From: a virus
DNA length: 64,000 bases
IMG/VR virus record: IMGVR_UViG_3300025652_000032
Span: 62,001-126,000 of that record
Reading direction: 5' to 3' (one strand)
The notes beneath the pieces were generated by a model. It did not search any database. It was not told the origin of the DNA and worked only from the letters and a program-made list of their open reading frames with translations. Positions within the stretch are counted from its first letter, which is position 1. Every line of letters starts with the position of its first letter. The position numbers and the translations under genes were made by a program. Below are positions 19,369 through 28,173 of the stretch, one piece after another.

Positions 19369-22300
19369 CTATTTAGTAATATCATTCTTGAGTTCTGCAT
19401 CGAATTCGTATTCAGCAAGGTATGCTCGATCTCCAATACCATTCGAGATAGTTCCACTGAATTGTCTAGAAGGCATAAAACCCCTCTTTGTCAGGACTTG
19501 AGTACCACCATAGGCGAATGTCATGTCATCAACACTGGCGGAACCGAATCCGTTATCCTCGCCGCCGAACAGGATTTCGGTTGCTTTGACACAAGTTGGG
19601 TTGATTCTCATTGGAACAGGGAAACTTGTATATGTTCCGTATGTACCGGCAGCAGATCCATTGGAATTGAATTCGGAACCGATCGCTCCATTCCATCCAC
19701 CCTGTGCAATCTGATAATACTTCTGACATGCTTCGAGATCGATTTCAGAAATTGGTGTCTGGAAGTTGGTTGCTTGCTGTCCGTGTTCTACCTGAACCTG
19801 TGCGAGTGATAAGATACCATCATATGTCAGTCCGGTGGCAAATCCTGCGAGCGTTGCTCCATTTGAATCTGTAAACGATGCATTATTGTCATTCGAGAAC
19901 GTAGTCCATCGAACATCAAGGAAGGATGAATCACCCAACGTGGTTCCTTGTGGGAATGCTGGAAGTGAAACAGTATGAACATACTTGTTCCAATCCGTAC
20001 TCACCGAAATATCATCCACATGAATCGTGTGTGCGTCTGCACTGTTTCCGAGTGCTTGATAATCCTGCGAAACCGACAGTCGGACTGTATCCCCGACCGT
20101 TCCCTTAGCAAAGTAACTAATGGTTATATCTTTGTTTGCAAATCTACGGACGTTTTCAATTCTTTGTCCAACGGAAACAGTAGACTTGTTTGAATTTCCG
20201 TAGTTTGCATCTATCTTTCCTTGGAAGTTTAGATAGTGTTTTGGATATCCCGGAACTGTGGTTTGTGAGTGATTAAATGTTCCTTGAGACATTCCACCAA
20301 TAATATTAGAAGAAGATCCCGATGATGTTAAATCTGGAATTACTTCTGCATTAAATCTATCTGCATGGAATGTATCATACTTAGATCCGTCAGATAAGAA
20401 GTCCGTGCTTAAAGTTGTTGGAGCAGTACCTCTCTGCCAGTGATCGAAGTTACTGTTGATGATGAGGTTTCTTCCCTGTCGTCCAACAACAGGAGGAAGA
20501 ACTTGACCTGGATCATCGATGAAGTATCCGAGGACTTCGACTTGCAAACTAATCACTGAAGTATATGATGGTACACCATTGTCAGTATTATGTGGGTTTC
20601 CGAAGGAGACCGCCAATTGTCCGTTTGGATTTGAATTTTCAATTGGGATAATCTTTGTAAAGGTTTGTCCTTCTACATTAAAATCGGCCATACCCGCATC
20701 ACGAACTGACATGGTTGATACGTTATCAGTCGTTTCAAAATTGTTTGGGAAGTTTGCGTTGGGTACACCACAATAAATTTCTTCTTGACGACCAGCACCT
20801 CTGTGCTTGGCATTAACTTTCACCATCATGTGCGTAGCATTTGTCGGTGGTGTTATCTTTGTGAAGTAGTCGCTGATGCTTGTCCATGCGGCCGTATTGT
20901 TTGTGTATGAGTATGCAACTCGGTTCGCTTCCGCTGCGTTATCGCTAGATTCTGTTGATTGACTGAAGAACAATCTGAATTTTTCATATCCCGTGATATT
21001 TGAATCATACGGAGATGGATTTGTTCCTGATGCTCGGAATGGCAGAGGAGCAGTTTGTGTTGCCTGTTTAATCATCACCTTAGTGGTTCTTTGTCCCTCG
21101 GTTGGGAAGAACGTCTTACCAGTTAAGACTGCGGGTTCGACCCCATCATCGTTACTACCTCCACCAGTTGGAGGTGCAACATTTTCGGTAATTCGTCTAC
21201 CGACATAACTGAGAACCAAACCCTTTGAAGGACTGGTGGCAATGAACATCGGTTTCTTAACCATGTTAATTGTTCTTGGATATTCAAGTCCCAGACTACT
21301 GTTTGAACTTCCAGCAGTATTTGGTGTCAGGAAGTAAACCCGTCCAGTTTCGAAGGGGGTTCGATCAACCGAAGTCATATCAATGTCAATCCAACCGGAG
21401 TTCGTTATGTAGAATGCATCAGATGAACCAGATGCGGGTGTAACAACCTCGCTGATAATTCCCTGAGTTTCTGCACTTACTTCAGTGTTTGCCTGTGCTT
21501 TTTGATAAGTACCAAATGGTTGTGCTGAGTTTGTTGTTCCAGCATCAAACCTCACGACATCACCAATAGTTAATCCGTGATTCTCTTGGTTGACTAGGAG
21601 TCTGTTTCCTTGTGCAACCACACCAGTCTCAATCGACTCTGCGATCTCACCACCGATGTAACTCACAACGAATCCTGTGTCACCAGTGATACCAATCATC
21701 ATTGGTTTTCTTACGAAACCAACCTGAGAATCTACTGGTGCATTTTGTGAAAGCATACCCGTGCTACCAGATGATAGGAAGTATGCTTTACCAATTTCTA
21801 AGGTAAACCCAGCAGTAACATTATCAATAATGTTGCTGAAGTCTCCTTTGACTTCACCTTGGAAAGTAATATCGAATGTTGTGTCGTTAATAACCTCAGA
21901 AACAATACCAACTGCTTCTGCTTGTTCTTTATTTGCGGCGAATGCAGCAGTAAACCCATTTGCAGTAGGTCTTACCGGCATACCAAAAGAAAGGCCGTGT
22001 GCGGATGATGTAACTACTCTCTTCTTGTTTATTCCGTGATGGAAGTTGGCAAAACCATCTTCTGAAATTTCTGCAACTTCGACTGGTGTTGACAATGTTG
22101 TATTGTCGTAACGAAGAGTTACGCTTCTGTGGTCTCTTGTTACACCACCTGCGGTAGTGTATCCGGGATTGGCAGTGAATCCCATAAGTAACGATTCGCA
22201 AGATGATCCGCCAGCAAAGTGAATATTACCGGCGGTTCCTGTTACAAGACCCCATCCATCACCGAACTGAATGTTCGCGTTTGTTGTCCATGCTCCAGTC

Positions 22301-22749
22301 TTACCACAGACACCAATCTGTTGTGGTTTCCACAACCAACCAGCACTCGGTCCATCTGTTCTAGCAATTACAATACCACCACCACCAGATGCCAAGATTC
22401 CGCTGTCTCCACAGACACCGTTCAATCCATCTTCGTTTGTTCCACCCAGAATTAAGTTATAGTCTGCAACCGTTACGTTTGTTGAATGTAAGGTTGTCAT
22501 TTGACCTAAGACAGTTACATCAGAACCAAACGTAACACCCTTAAGAACATGACCAGAGTGTTCAATTTGAAATTCACCGGCAGTGTTAACACCGACAGAA
22601 ATACCATCACCAGAGATTCCGGTGTATAGTTTTAGTCTGTTGAGTTTATCGATGATATCTTCATTGGTGATTCGTCTCCACTCTTGGAAGGTATCACCCA
22701 GAGAAACATCTGCAATTTCGTATGTATTAAACTGTGGTCCGGTAGACAT
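19369..22749 (-). CDS. Large tail fibre protein, 1126 aa
   Basis: The N-terminus MSTGPQFNTYEIADVSLGDT followed by FQEWRRITNEDIIDKLNRLK is a baseplate-attachment-type start seen in fibres of T4-like marine phages (family knowledge). After a shaft segment come two copies of a roughly 130-residue module (about residues 240-380 and 385-545) with the pattern HGL..G..VR, GIVSEV, YFL, KPMxI and VxSYxGxxI; a third copy starts the gene at 16320-19346. The C-terminal part (from about residue 770) holds the RNLIINSNFDHWQRGTAP module and ends with a VQVEHGQQATNFQ/EACQKYYQIA segment plus a variable tip. It probably forms part of the host-recognition fibres, placed directly after the wedge genes. Confidence 0.78.
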   Translation of the reverse strand: MSTGPQFNTYEIADVSLGDTFQEWRRITNEDIIDKLNRLKLYTGISGDGISVGVNTAGEFQIEHSGHVLKGVTFGSDVTVLGQMTTLHSTNVTVADYNLILGGTNEDGLNGVCGDSGILASGGGGIVIARTDGPSAGWLWKPQQIGVCGKTGAWTTNANIQFGDGWGLVTGTAGNIHFAGGSSCESLLMGFTANPGYTTAGGVTRDHRSVTLRYDNTTLSTPVEVAEISEDGFANFHHGINKKRVVTSSAHGLSFGMPVRPTANGFTAAFAANKEQAEAVGIVSEVINDTTFDITFQGEVKGDFSNIIDNVTAGFTLEIGKAYFLSSGSTGMLSQNAPVDSQVGFVRKPMMIGITGDTGFVVSYIGGEIAESIETGVVAQGNRLLVNQENHGLTIGDVVRFDAGTTNSAQPFGTYQKAQANTEVSAETQGIISEVVTPASGSSDAFYITNSGWIDIDMTSVDRTPFETGRVYFLTPNTAGSSNSSLGLEYPRTINMVKKPMFIATSPSKGLVLSYVGRRITENVAPPTGGGSNDDGVEPAVLTGKTFFPTEGQRTTKVMIKQATQTAPLPFRASGTNPSPYDSNITGYEKFRLFFSQSTESSDNAAEANRVAYSYTNNTAAWTSISDYFTKITPPTNATHMMVKVNAKHRGAGRQEEIYCGVPNANFPNNFETTDNVSTMSVRDAGMADFNVEGQTFTKIIPIENSNPNGQLAVSFGNPHNTDNGVPSYTSVISLQVEVLGYFIDDPGQVLPPVVGRQGRNLIINSNFDHWQRGTAPTTLSTDFLSDGSKYDTFHADRFNAEVIPDLTSSGSSSNIIGGMSQGTFNHSQTTVPGYPKHYLNFQGKIDANYGNSNKSTVSVGQRIENVRRFANKDITISYFAKGTVGDTVRLSVSQDYQALGNSADAHTIHVDDISVSTDWNKYVHTVSLPAFPQGTTLGDSSFLDVRWTTFSNDNNASFTDSNGATLAGFATGLTYDGILSLAQVQVEHGQQATNFQTPISEIDLEACQKYYQIAQGGWNGAIGSEFNSNGSAAGTYGTYTSFPVPMRINPTCVKATEILFGGEDNGFGSASVDDMTFAYGGTQVLTKRGFMPSRQFSGTISNGIGDRAYLAEYEFDAELKNDITK

Positions 22750-22752
22750 CTA

Positions 22753-22941
22753 TTATTTTTCCTCTTTGATTAAATCGCAGATCATTGTCTTAAGATTTTC
22801 TATCTCTTGCCTTAGATTATGTATGTCATTTATCTGATCTCTTTTTTTGAGATCGTCTTTTAATTTTTTCTTGTTGACCAAGATCAAAGCACCAGTTTCC
22901 AAATCTCTCTCATAATTTTTGTTATCCGTTTTTGCCCTCAT
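22753..22941 (-). CDS. Small coiled-coil protein, 62 aa
   Basis: The product has the pattern NYERDLETGALILVNKKKL followed by a charged helix with heptad spacing (INDIHNLRQEIENLKTMICD). Similar small proteins with a DxxTGALIxxD-type start and a coiled coil occur next to baseplate genes in T4-like phages (family knowledge); their function is unknown. It overlaps the DUF4815 gene by four bases (ATGA) and precedes the large fibre by three bases, so it is translated as part of the wedge-fibre operon. A role as an assembly or attachment adaptor is only a guess. Confidence 0.75.
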   Translation of the reverse strand: MRAKTDNKNYERDLETGALILVNKKKLKDDLKKRDQINDIHNLRQEIENLKTMICDLIKEEK

Positions 22942-25900
22942 ATCATTGCCACCACTCGAAGATCCTTGATCTGTGGGACAAGACTGCTGTCGGCAGAGAA
23001 CATCAATACCTTAACTTGTAAAGTGGTGAACGACTCTGGAGTTCTTCCTAATTTGAAACTGGTTTCTGCGAACTCAAACGGATTGTCTGTTTCTAATACA
23101 GGTTCTACTTGCTCAAGTCTATAGAATGGTTCTTCTTCGATTTCTTTATATGTCGAGGGAGGAAGAGTCCTACAGTAAACTTCAATTGATGTTCCAGTAG
23201 GTCGGTTCATATCCAACAACACACGAATATCGTCACCAAACTCTTGGAGTTTGATTGATCGAGTTAGATACCTAGCAACCGCACCATCTGTTCTAATTGG
23301 ATCATTATAGTCTGGGGTAGGAGATCCCGCGTTGTTAACTACATTCTCTACCGTGACAACGGAAAGATTCTTCGTGTCAATAACTGGAGTGATCGTTGTA
23401 GAAGATGGATTTGTAAATTCTACAGTGTGTGTCGTCTTCTCTTGTTCTGATGGTGTTGCAGAAATAACTTGGTTTGTTGAGAAGGTATAGTTTTGGTTTT
23501 GTGGTAACTGGAATATCGTTTGAGAAGTTCCGAAGTTTAATTTGTGAACAATTGATGTGCTTGGTAAAATTAATTCGTTAGAAAGAATCTTGGCAAGGTT
23601 TACATTTGTAGTAACTCCCGGATCTGTAATATTAACTTGTAGATTTCCGGGTGCAGTGGTAAACAAACACCTTTTAATATCACACATAAAGACAGTACCC
23701 GAATCTTCCTCTGCGACATTCGTATTCTGTGGTAAAAAGATACTACCCACGTTTGGATGCTTAGTAATTACATTGCCAGTAAGTGAATCTTCTAATCCAA
23801 CATTACCCGTGTATAATTTGTAGTCATCTGTATTAGAAATTACACTTAATGAGTAGTTACCCGGTTGAAGATATACTGGTGATGTAAACTTAAAATTAGT
23901 TGCTGTAGGAAGGTCTGTATTTGCAGTGACTTCACTTGGGTATAAGGTAACTTCCGAGAACGGTATGATCGAAGATGCAGATGGATAACCACTCACCGTC
24001 GGCCGAATCTGAATTGTTACAGGAAGAGTTTCAGACTTTTGTGCAAAGTAAAGATCAATATCATTCAAGAATACGCCGTTAGCATGTGTATTGGATGACA
24101 CCGAAAAGATTTGCGATAGAGGATCTACCCATTGAGTTTCAAGTGAAAGATTCAATGAGTCCTCTCTAGTGTATACGTCCCGAACAATTTTCTCGCTTGT
24201 TACCGTTTGTCGTCGAAGTACGAGAGGACGAGTAGAACTGAATGTAGTATCATTCGTATTCTGGACACCTTGTGCATAGAAGATTCCTTCTGCTGAAGTT
24301 TCTGCATCGGCGGCAGTATTTGTTGATGAGTCTGTTAGTCTAAAGACCTTCTCACCAGTCAGATACTTTTTCGCTGGAATAGAAAATTTCAGGTTAGAGA
24401 TTCGACCAAAAGAATCTGTTTGGATCACATCACCCAGAGAACCACCATCGGGTGTACAGAATTGACCAACATCATCTCCATCAAAGAATGGTACTACGAT
24501 AGTGTTTGGTTTTAAGTTTTCTGATTTGATAGTCACAGTTTGTGATCTGATGAATGGAACAACACTCACATCAATGACCTTATCATTGACTCTCTTCTTT
24601 AGAGTATCGGGAACATTACCTAGTCTAATGTTCAGTCTAGATTTTCTCTGATCAATTGTGTTTGCAACATTTGATACAGAAGATACATTTTTCTCGATTC
24701 GTGATGCAATAAAGATGTCGGAGTTCTGGACTCTTGCTTGTTCGAGGAATCTTTCACCAACGACATTCTGAAGATTATCTTCGATGTTTTCGATTCCGGA
24801 CCAAATACTAGACCATTCGTTCCATTGGGTTCCGAACCCTCTGTTATCATTGAAGTTGTTTACCTTCCAGTTGTCATTAGAACCAAGATCATTGATCTTG
24901 ACTACAGGACGAACCGAAGTAGCAAACCACTGATCTGACGGGGGATCTAATTCTAATCGACCAATCCAGTTTATCAAATCAAACGGGTTGACGGAAACTG
25001 AACCGTTACTAAGAGGTTGTGAAACCAAAGACTGAGTTCCGGTGATCTTTGAGTGAATGAGTCCATCCGATGATGCTTCTAGGTTATCACCAATCACAAG
25101 TGTAGTTGTATCTAATGCGTGACTTGTTTCATTAAACGGAGGCCTAAGTGTTGAGTTTTCATAATCGATAGAACATGCATAGTTAGAGTTTGATACATCA
25201 CCCAATCCGTGTCCTGCAAAAGTATCAACAACGATTCCGACTTTACTTCCGACACCACCACCGTTACTCTTTTCAATGTCCATCGCTTCAATTTCATTTT
25301 CAATAAGAGATAGTTTGGTGTACAGTTCAAGATCATCGACTCTCTTTTCGACCCTACCAATGTCTGACATTGTGTATCGATTGTTTTCGATGTACTTAAC
25401 TGCAACATCAGATGCATTGTGTGTGTATGGTGGTAGAGCAACAGTATACAGAGTCATAGAATCTGGTCTATCTGCCGGTGCTACTGGTTTGAGATCAGGA
25501 ACACCTTCGATAACCTCAAAATTGATGTCATCACCAAATGATTGTCTTGCTACGATCTTATCAATTCTAGATTCGTAGTATGTGTGTGATTGTTCGATAC
25601 TGATAATATTGTCAGATGGAATTACATGTCCACGAATTTCTTCGCCAACAGGTCCACTGTGTCTGAAGTCGATACAACTTGCTAGTGAAGTTGTTTTACC
25701 TAAACTTGAACTTGCAAACAATGGGATGTTGTCATATGTAATTCCTGCGTATGACTCGACTGTAAATGGTCCAATTGATCCGCTATGTTCGAAGTAATCA
25801 TATGTCACCCCGAATGGAGTATCTAATGTTGATGAACCCGTTTCTGGATCTGTTGTGACATATTTACTAAACTTCTCTGGTTTGATATATAATCTTCCGT

Positions 25901-28160
25901 TGAGGTATCGCGTATCTCGTTGCCCATCATCGAACAAGAAGTCACCCGGTTCACCACCACTAATTTCTGTCATCTGATAAGCATCAAACTTATCAAGATT
26001 GAAGTACCAGACAGGTTCTTGATCTGGTCGACCGTCGTTTTCGTTTAAAAGATTTGTTGTAGTAAATTCCTGATGGTTTTTTGTCAGGGTTTTACTTCTG
26101 ATTGTGGGTGCAGTGATGACTGCATCCGATGCTCCCTTATCTTGTGCAACAATTGGGGCAACTAGAATATATTCGTTTCCTTCTTCCGCGCCTGGTATAG
26201 TAACTGTCAAAGTTTTGCCATCAGGTGATCGTGTATATACTGGTGCTTGAGAATTGTTGTTATAGTAAGTATCCACTACCTGTAGTGATGCCTCACCTTC
26301 CGGAATTGCGAATAGAACATAATCATTCTCGTTTGTAATAATTTCATCACCAGACTCATTGAAGAATTGGTGAACTCCAGTAGGATCTGTTGCGACACTA
26401 AGATTCCAAATTGCGACACCAGAACTATCGACAACAATCTTGTTAAATCTTTTGTACACATATCGAAGTTGATCTATTGACTTGACAATTTTTCCTTGGG
26501 GAACTTCAAATACGAGACCAGAGTTTGGAATATCCCGCAGTGTTTGATTTGCATTGCTTGTATTACTAAGATCCGGAATCAATCGAAGAACAGGATTATC
26601 ATCTGTTCCAATATTGTCGCTACTTTGAACAGAAAGCGGTGTCATGTAAGTTGCAGTTCCAATGTTACCCAGTCCCTCGAAAGAATCGACGTATAATCTA
26701 TAAATGTAATTTGGATCTACAGATCCACCTCGATTATTTTGTGGTAGGTTAATAGAGTTAAGGATCTCTGGATCATGCTCTCTTTCAAAATTATGAATCG
26801 TGGCGGTTCCAAGTGGAGCGCCATTGTTATCCCAGAGTCGAACCGAAACTGCGCCAGTTATGATGTTGTTTCCTGCTTCACTAATCAGACTGTTAAAGAA
26901 TCCTCTATCACCCGACCAATCATTAGAACCTGTGTCTGGTGAGGGTGATGCACCATTCTCATCAATTTCAACACCAACATAGAAGTTTCCAACTTTTGCA
27001 CCCGGCAGTTTTGTTAAAGTTGAACTTGCAGTTGTTCGTGCTTTATTAATGTTAATGAACTGAGGTGATTGGGTTTCGTATTCGTATCCGTAGAGATATG
27101 CCTTGCCTGGTTGTAATACAGAAACAAGTTTGGTGGAGTCACCACCTCGATCTGATGTGTATACACCACGGTTAGTTCCGCTATTCAGGTGTTCTCGTAA
27201 ATCAATCTCAAATGGTCGTACAGTATATGATCCAGACTCATCGTATGTTCGTCTTGCGAGAGTCTTCTCCAACTCTGCATAGTCTGTATATAAAGTCTTG
27301 AAGATTACACTACCTTCATCGAAACGAACAAGTTCGATAAAGTTCTTTGTAGTTGCAATGTTAGACACGAAACCGAGATTCAAATCAATCTTGTATCGAT
27401 CTGCACCCGGAGCGTTGTAGTTGTATGATCCAGAAGCAGGATCTCTTAATGTGGCATCATCCCCTTCTGTTGCAACACTTCTACGAACACTGAATCCAAC
27501 ACTTCCGCTTGGTTGATCGAAGAATCTAACTCCATCACCAGTGAAACCATAAATGGAGGATGATTGCTTGTCTGTCTTCACAAAGAAACCATCAGTGTAG
27601 AAAATACCGGGACTCGTTGTGATTACCTTAGATCTTCCCTGAACACCATTAACCACAGTCGCGTCGGTCGATTCGGTAGCAAGAGATGCAATTTCTCCTG
27701 CTGCTGTTCCTCCTGTATATGAAGAAGCAAACGTACCACCGGGTTGGAAGGTATTTCCTTGGAGGAAGTTGACATACAGAAGATCGTAGTTATCAACTGT
27801 GGATGTCGCAGTCCGTTCAAAGTGAACTACTCTGGCACTAACATTTTCTGTTGTACCACCGTCAGTCTTGATCTGACTGATATCATATCCACCAATTTGA
27901 TCTAGACTGGCACCCTTAACGACTCGGATATAAGAGCAGTTCTGTACGGACTGATCACCACCGATGATCTTTGCTCCATCTTCGAAGATGTGATCACCCA
28001 TTCTAGAAACTTGGTTCTGGAGGATGCTCTGGAGTTGGGTTAGTTCTCTTGCTTGAACTGCATATCCAGGTCTAAAGAGGACTCTAAGAAACTTCTTGTC
28101 TTCGTCGTAGTCGTCATAGTATGGATCTATGTTCAGTAATGTCGGATCGTATGATGCCAT
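22938..28160 (-). CDS. DUF4815-type baseplate structural protein (gp10 position), 1740 aa
   Basis: The start MASYDPTLLNIDPYYDDYDE followed by KFLRVLFRPGYAVQARELTQ and LQSILQNQVSRMGDHIFEDG is the signature of DUF4815 virion proteins of T4-like marine phages. The gene lies after gp8, where T4 has gp9 and gp10. The long middle part is beta-rich with repeated domains; LTKNHQEFTTTNLLNENDG, SRIDKIVARQSFGDD and IGRVEKRVDDLELYTKLSLIENEIEAMD (a likely coiled coil near residue 940) are visible. The C-terminus is SFKLGRTPESFTTLQVKVLM and RVVAMI. It probably forms the outer wedge or fibre-attachment part of the baseplate. The DUF family call is strong; the gp10-like role is inferred from synteny and family annotation. 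Confidence 0.85.
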   Translation of the reverse strand: MASYDPTLLNIDPYYDDYDEDKKFLRVLFRPGYAVQARELTQLQSILQNQVSRMGDHIFEDGAKIIGGDQSVQNCSYIRVVKGASLDQIGGYDISQIKTDGGTTENVSARVVHFERTATSTVDNYDLLYVNFLQGNTFQPGGTFASSYTGGTAAGEIASLATESTDATVVNGVQGRSKVITTSPGIFYTDGFFVKTDKQSSSIYGFTGDGVRFFDQPSGSVGFSVRRSVATEGDDATLRDPASGSYNYNAPGADRYKIDLNLGFVSNIATTKNFIELVRFDEGSVIFKTLYTDYAELEKTLARRTYDESGSYTVRPFEIDLREHLNSGTNRGVYTSDRGGDSTKLVSVLQPGKAYLYGYEYETQSPQFININKARTTASSTLTKLPGAKVGNFYVGVEIDENGASPSPDTGSNDWSGDRGFFNSLISEAGNNIITGAVSVRLWDNNGAPLGTATIHNFEREHDPEILNSINLPQNNRGGSVDPNYIYRLYVDSFEGLGNIGTATYMTPLSVQSSDNIGTDDNPVLRLIPDLSNTSNANQTLRDIPNSGLVFEVPQGKIVKSIDQLRYVYKRFNKIVVDSSGVAIWNLSVATDPTGVHQFFNESGDEIITNENDYVLFAIPEGEASLQVVDTYYNNNSQAPVYTRSPDGKTLTVTIPGAEEGNEYILVAPIVAQDKGASDAVITAPTIRSKTLTKNHQEFTTTNLLNENDGRPDQEPVWYFNLDKFDAYQMTEISGGEPGDFLFDDGQRDTRYLNGRLYIKPEKFSKYVTTDPETGSSTLDTPFGVTYDYFEHSGSIGPFTVESYAGITYDNIPLFASSSLGKTTSLASCIDFRHSGPVGEEIRGHVIPSDNIISIEQSHTYYESRIDKIVARQSFGDDINFEVIEGVPDLKPVAPADRPDSMTLYTVALPPYTHNASDVAVKYIENNRYTMSDIGRVEKRVDDLELYTKLSLIENEIEAMDIEKSNGGGVGSKVGIVVDTFAGHGLGDVSNSNYACSIDYENSTLRPPFNETSHALDTTTLVIGDNLEASSDGLIHSKITGTQSLVSQPLSNGSVSVNPFDLINWIGRLELDPPSDQWFATSVRPVVKINDLGSNDNWKVNNFNDNRGFGTQWNEWSSIWSGIENIEDNLQNVVGERFLEQARVQNSDIFIASRIEKNVSSVSNVANTIDQRKSRLNIRLGNVPDTLKKRVNDKVIDVSVVPFIRSQTVTIKSENLKPNTIVVPFFDGDDVGQFCTPDGGSLGDVIQTDSFGRISNLKFSIPAKKYLTGEKVFRLTDSSTNTAADAETSAEGIFYAQGVQNTNDTTFSSTRPLVLRRQTVTSEKIVRDVYTREDSLNLSLETQWVDPLSQIFSVSSNTHANGVFLNDIDLYFAQKSETLPVTIQIRPTVSGYPSASSIIPFSEVTLYPSEVTANTDLPTATNFKFTSPVYLQPGNYSLSVISNTDDYKLYTGNVGLEDSLTGNVITKHPNVGSIFLPQNTNVAEEDSGTVFMCDIKRCLFTTAPGNLQVNITDPGVTTNVNLAKILSNELILPSTSIVHKLNFGTSQTIFQLPQNQNYTFSTNQVISATPSEQEKTTHTVEFTNPSSTTITPVIDTKNLSVVTVENVVNNAGSPTPDYNDPIRTDGAVARYLTRSIKLQEFGDDIRVLLDMNRPTGTSIEVYCRTLPPSTYKEIEEEPFYRLEQVEPVLETDNPFEFAETSFKLGRTPESFTTLQVKVLMFSADSSLVPQIKDLRVVAMI

Positions 28161-28173
28161 TTATTTGTCCACC

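Noticed and set aside
19360-19375. ACTAAATAGT near the end of the 1126-aa fibre gene, and a similar ACTAAATAG at 52863-52871
   Set aside because: Two mismatches from the late box, and the first includes the stop codon; not convincing as promoters.
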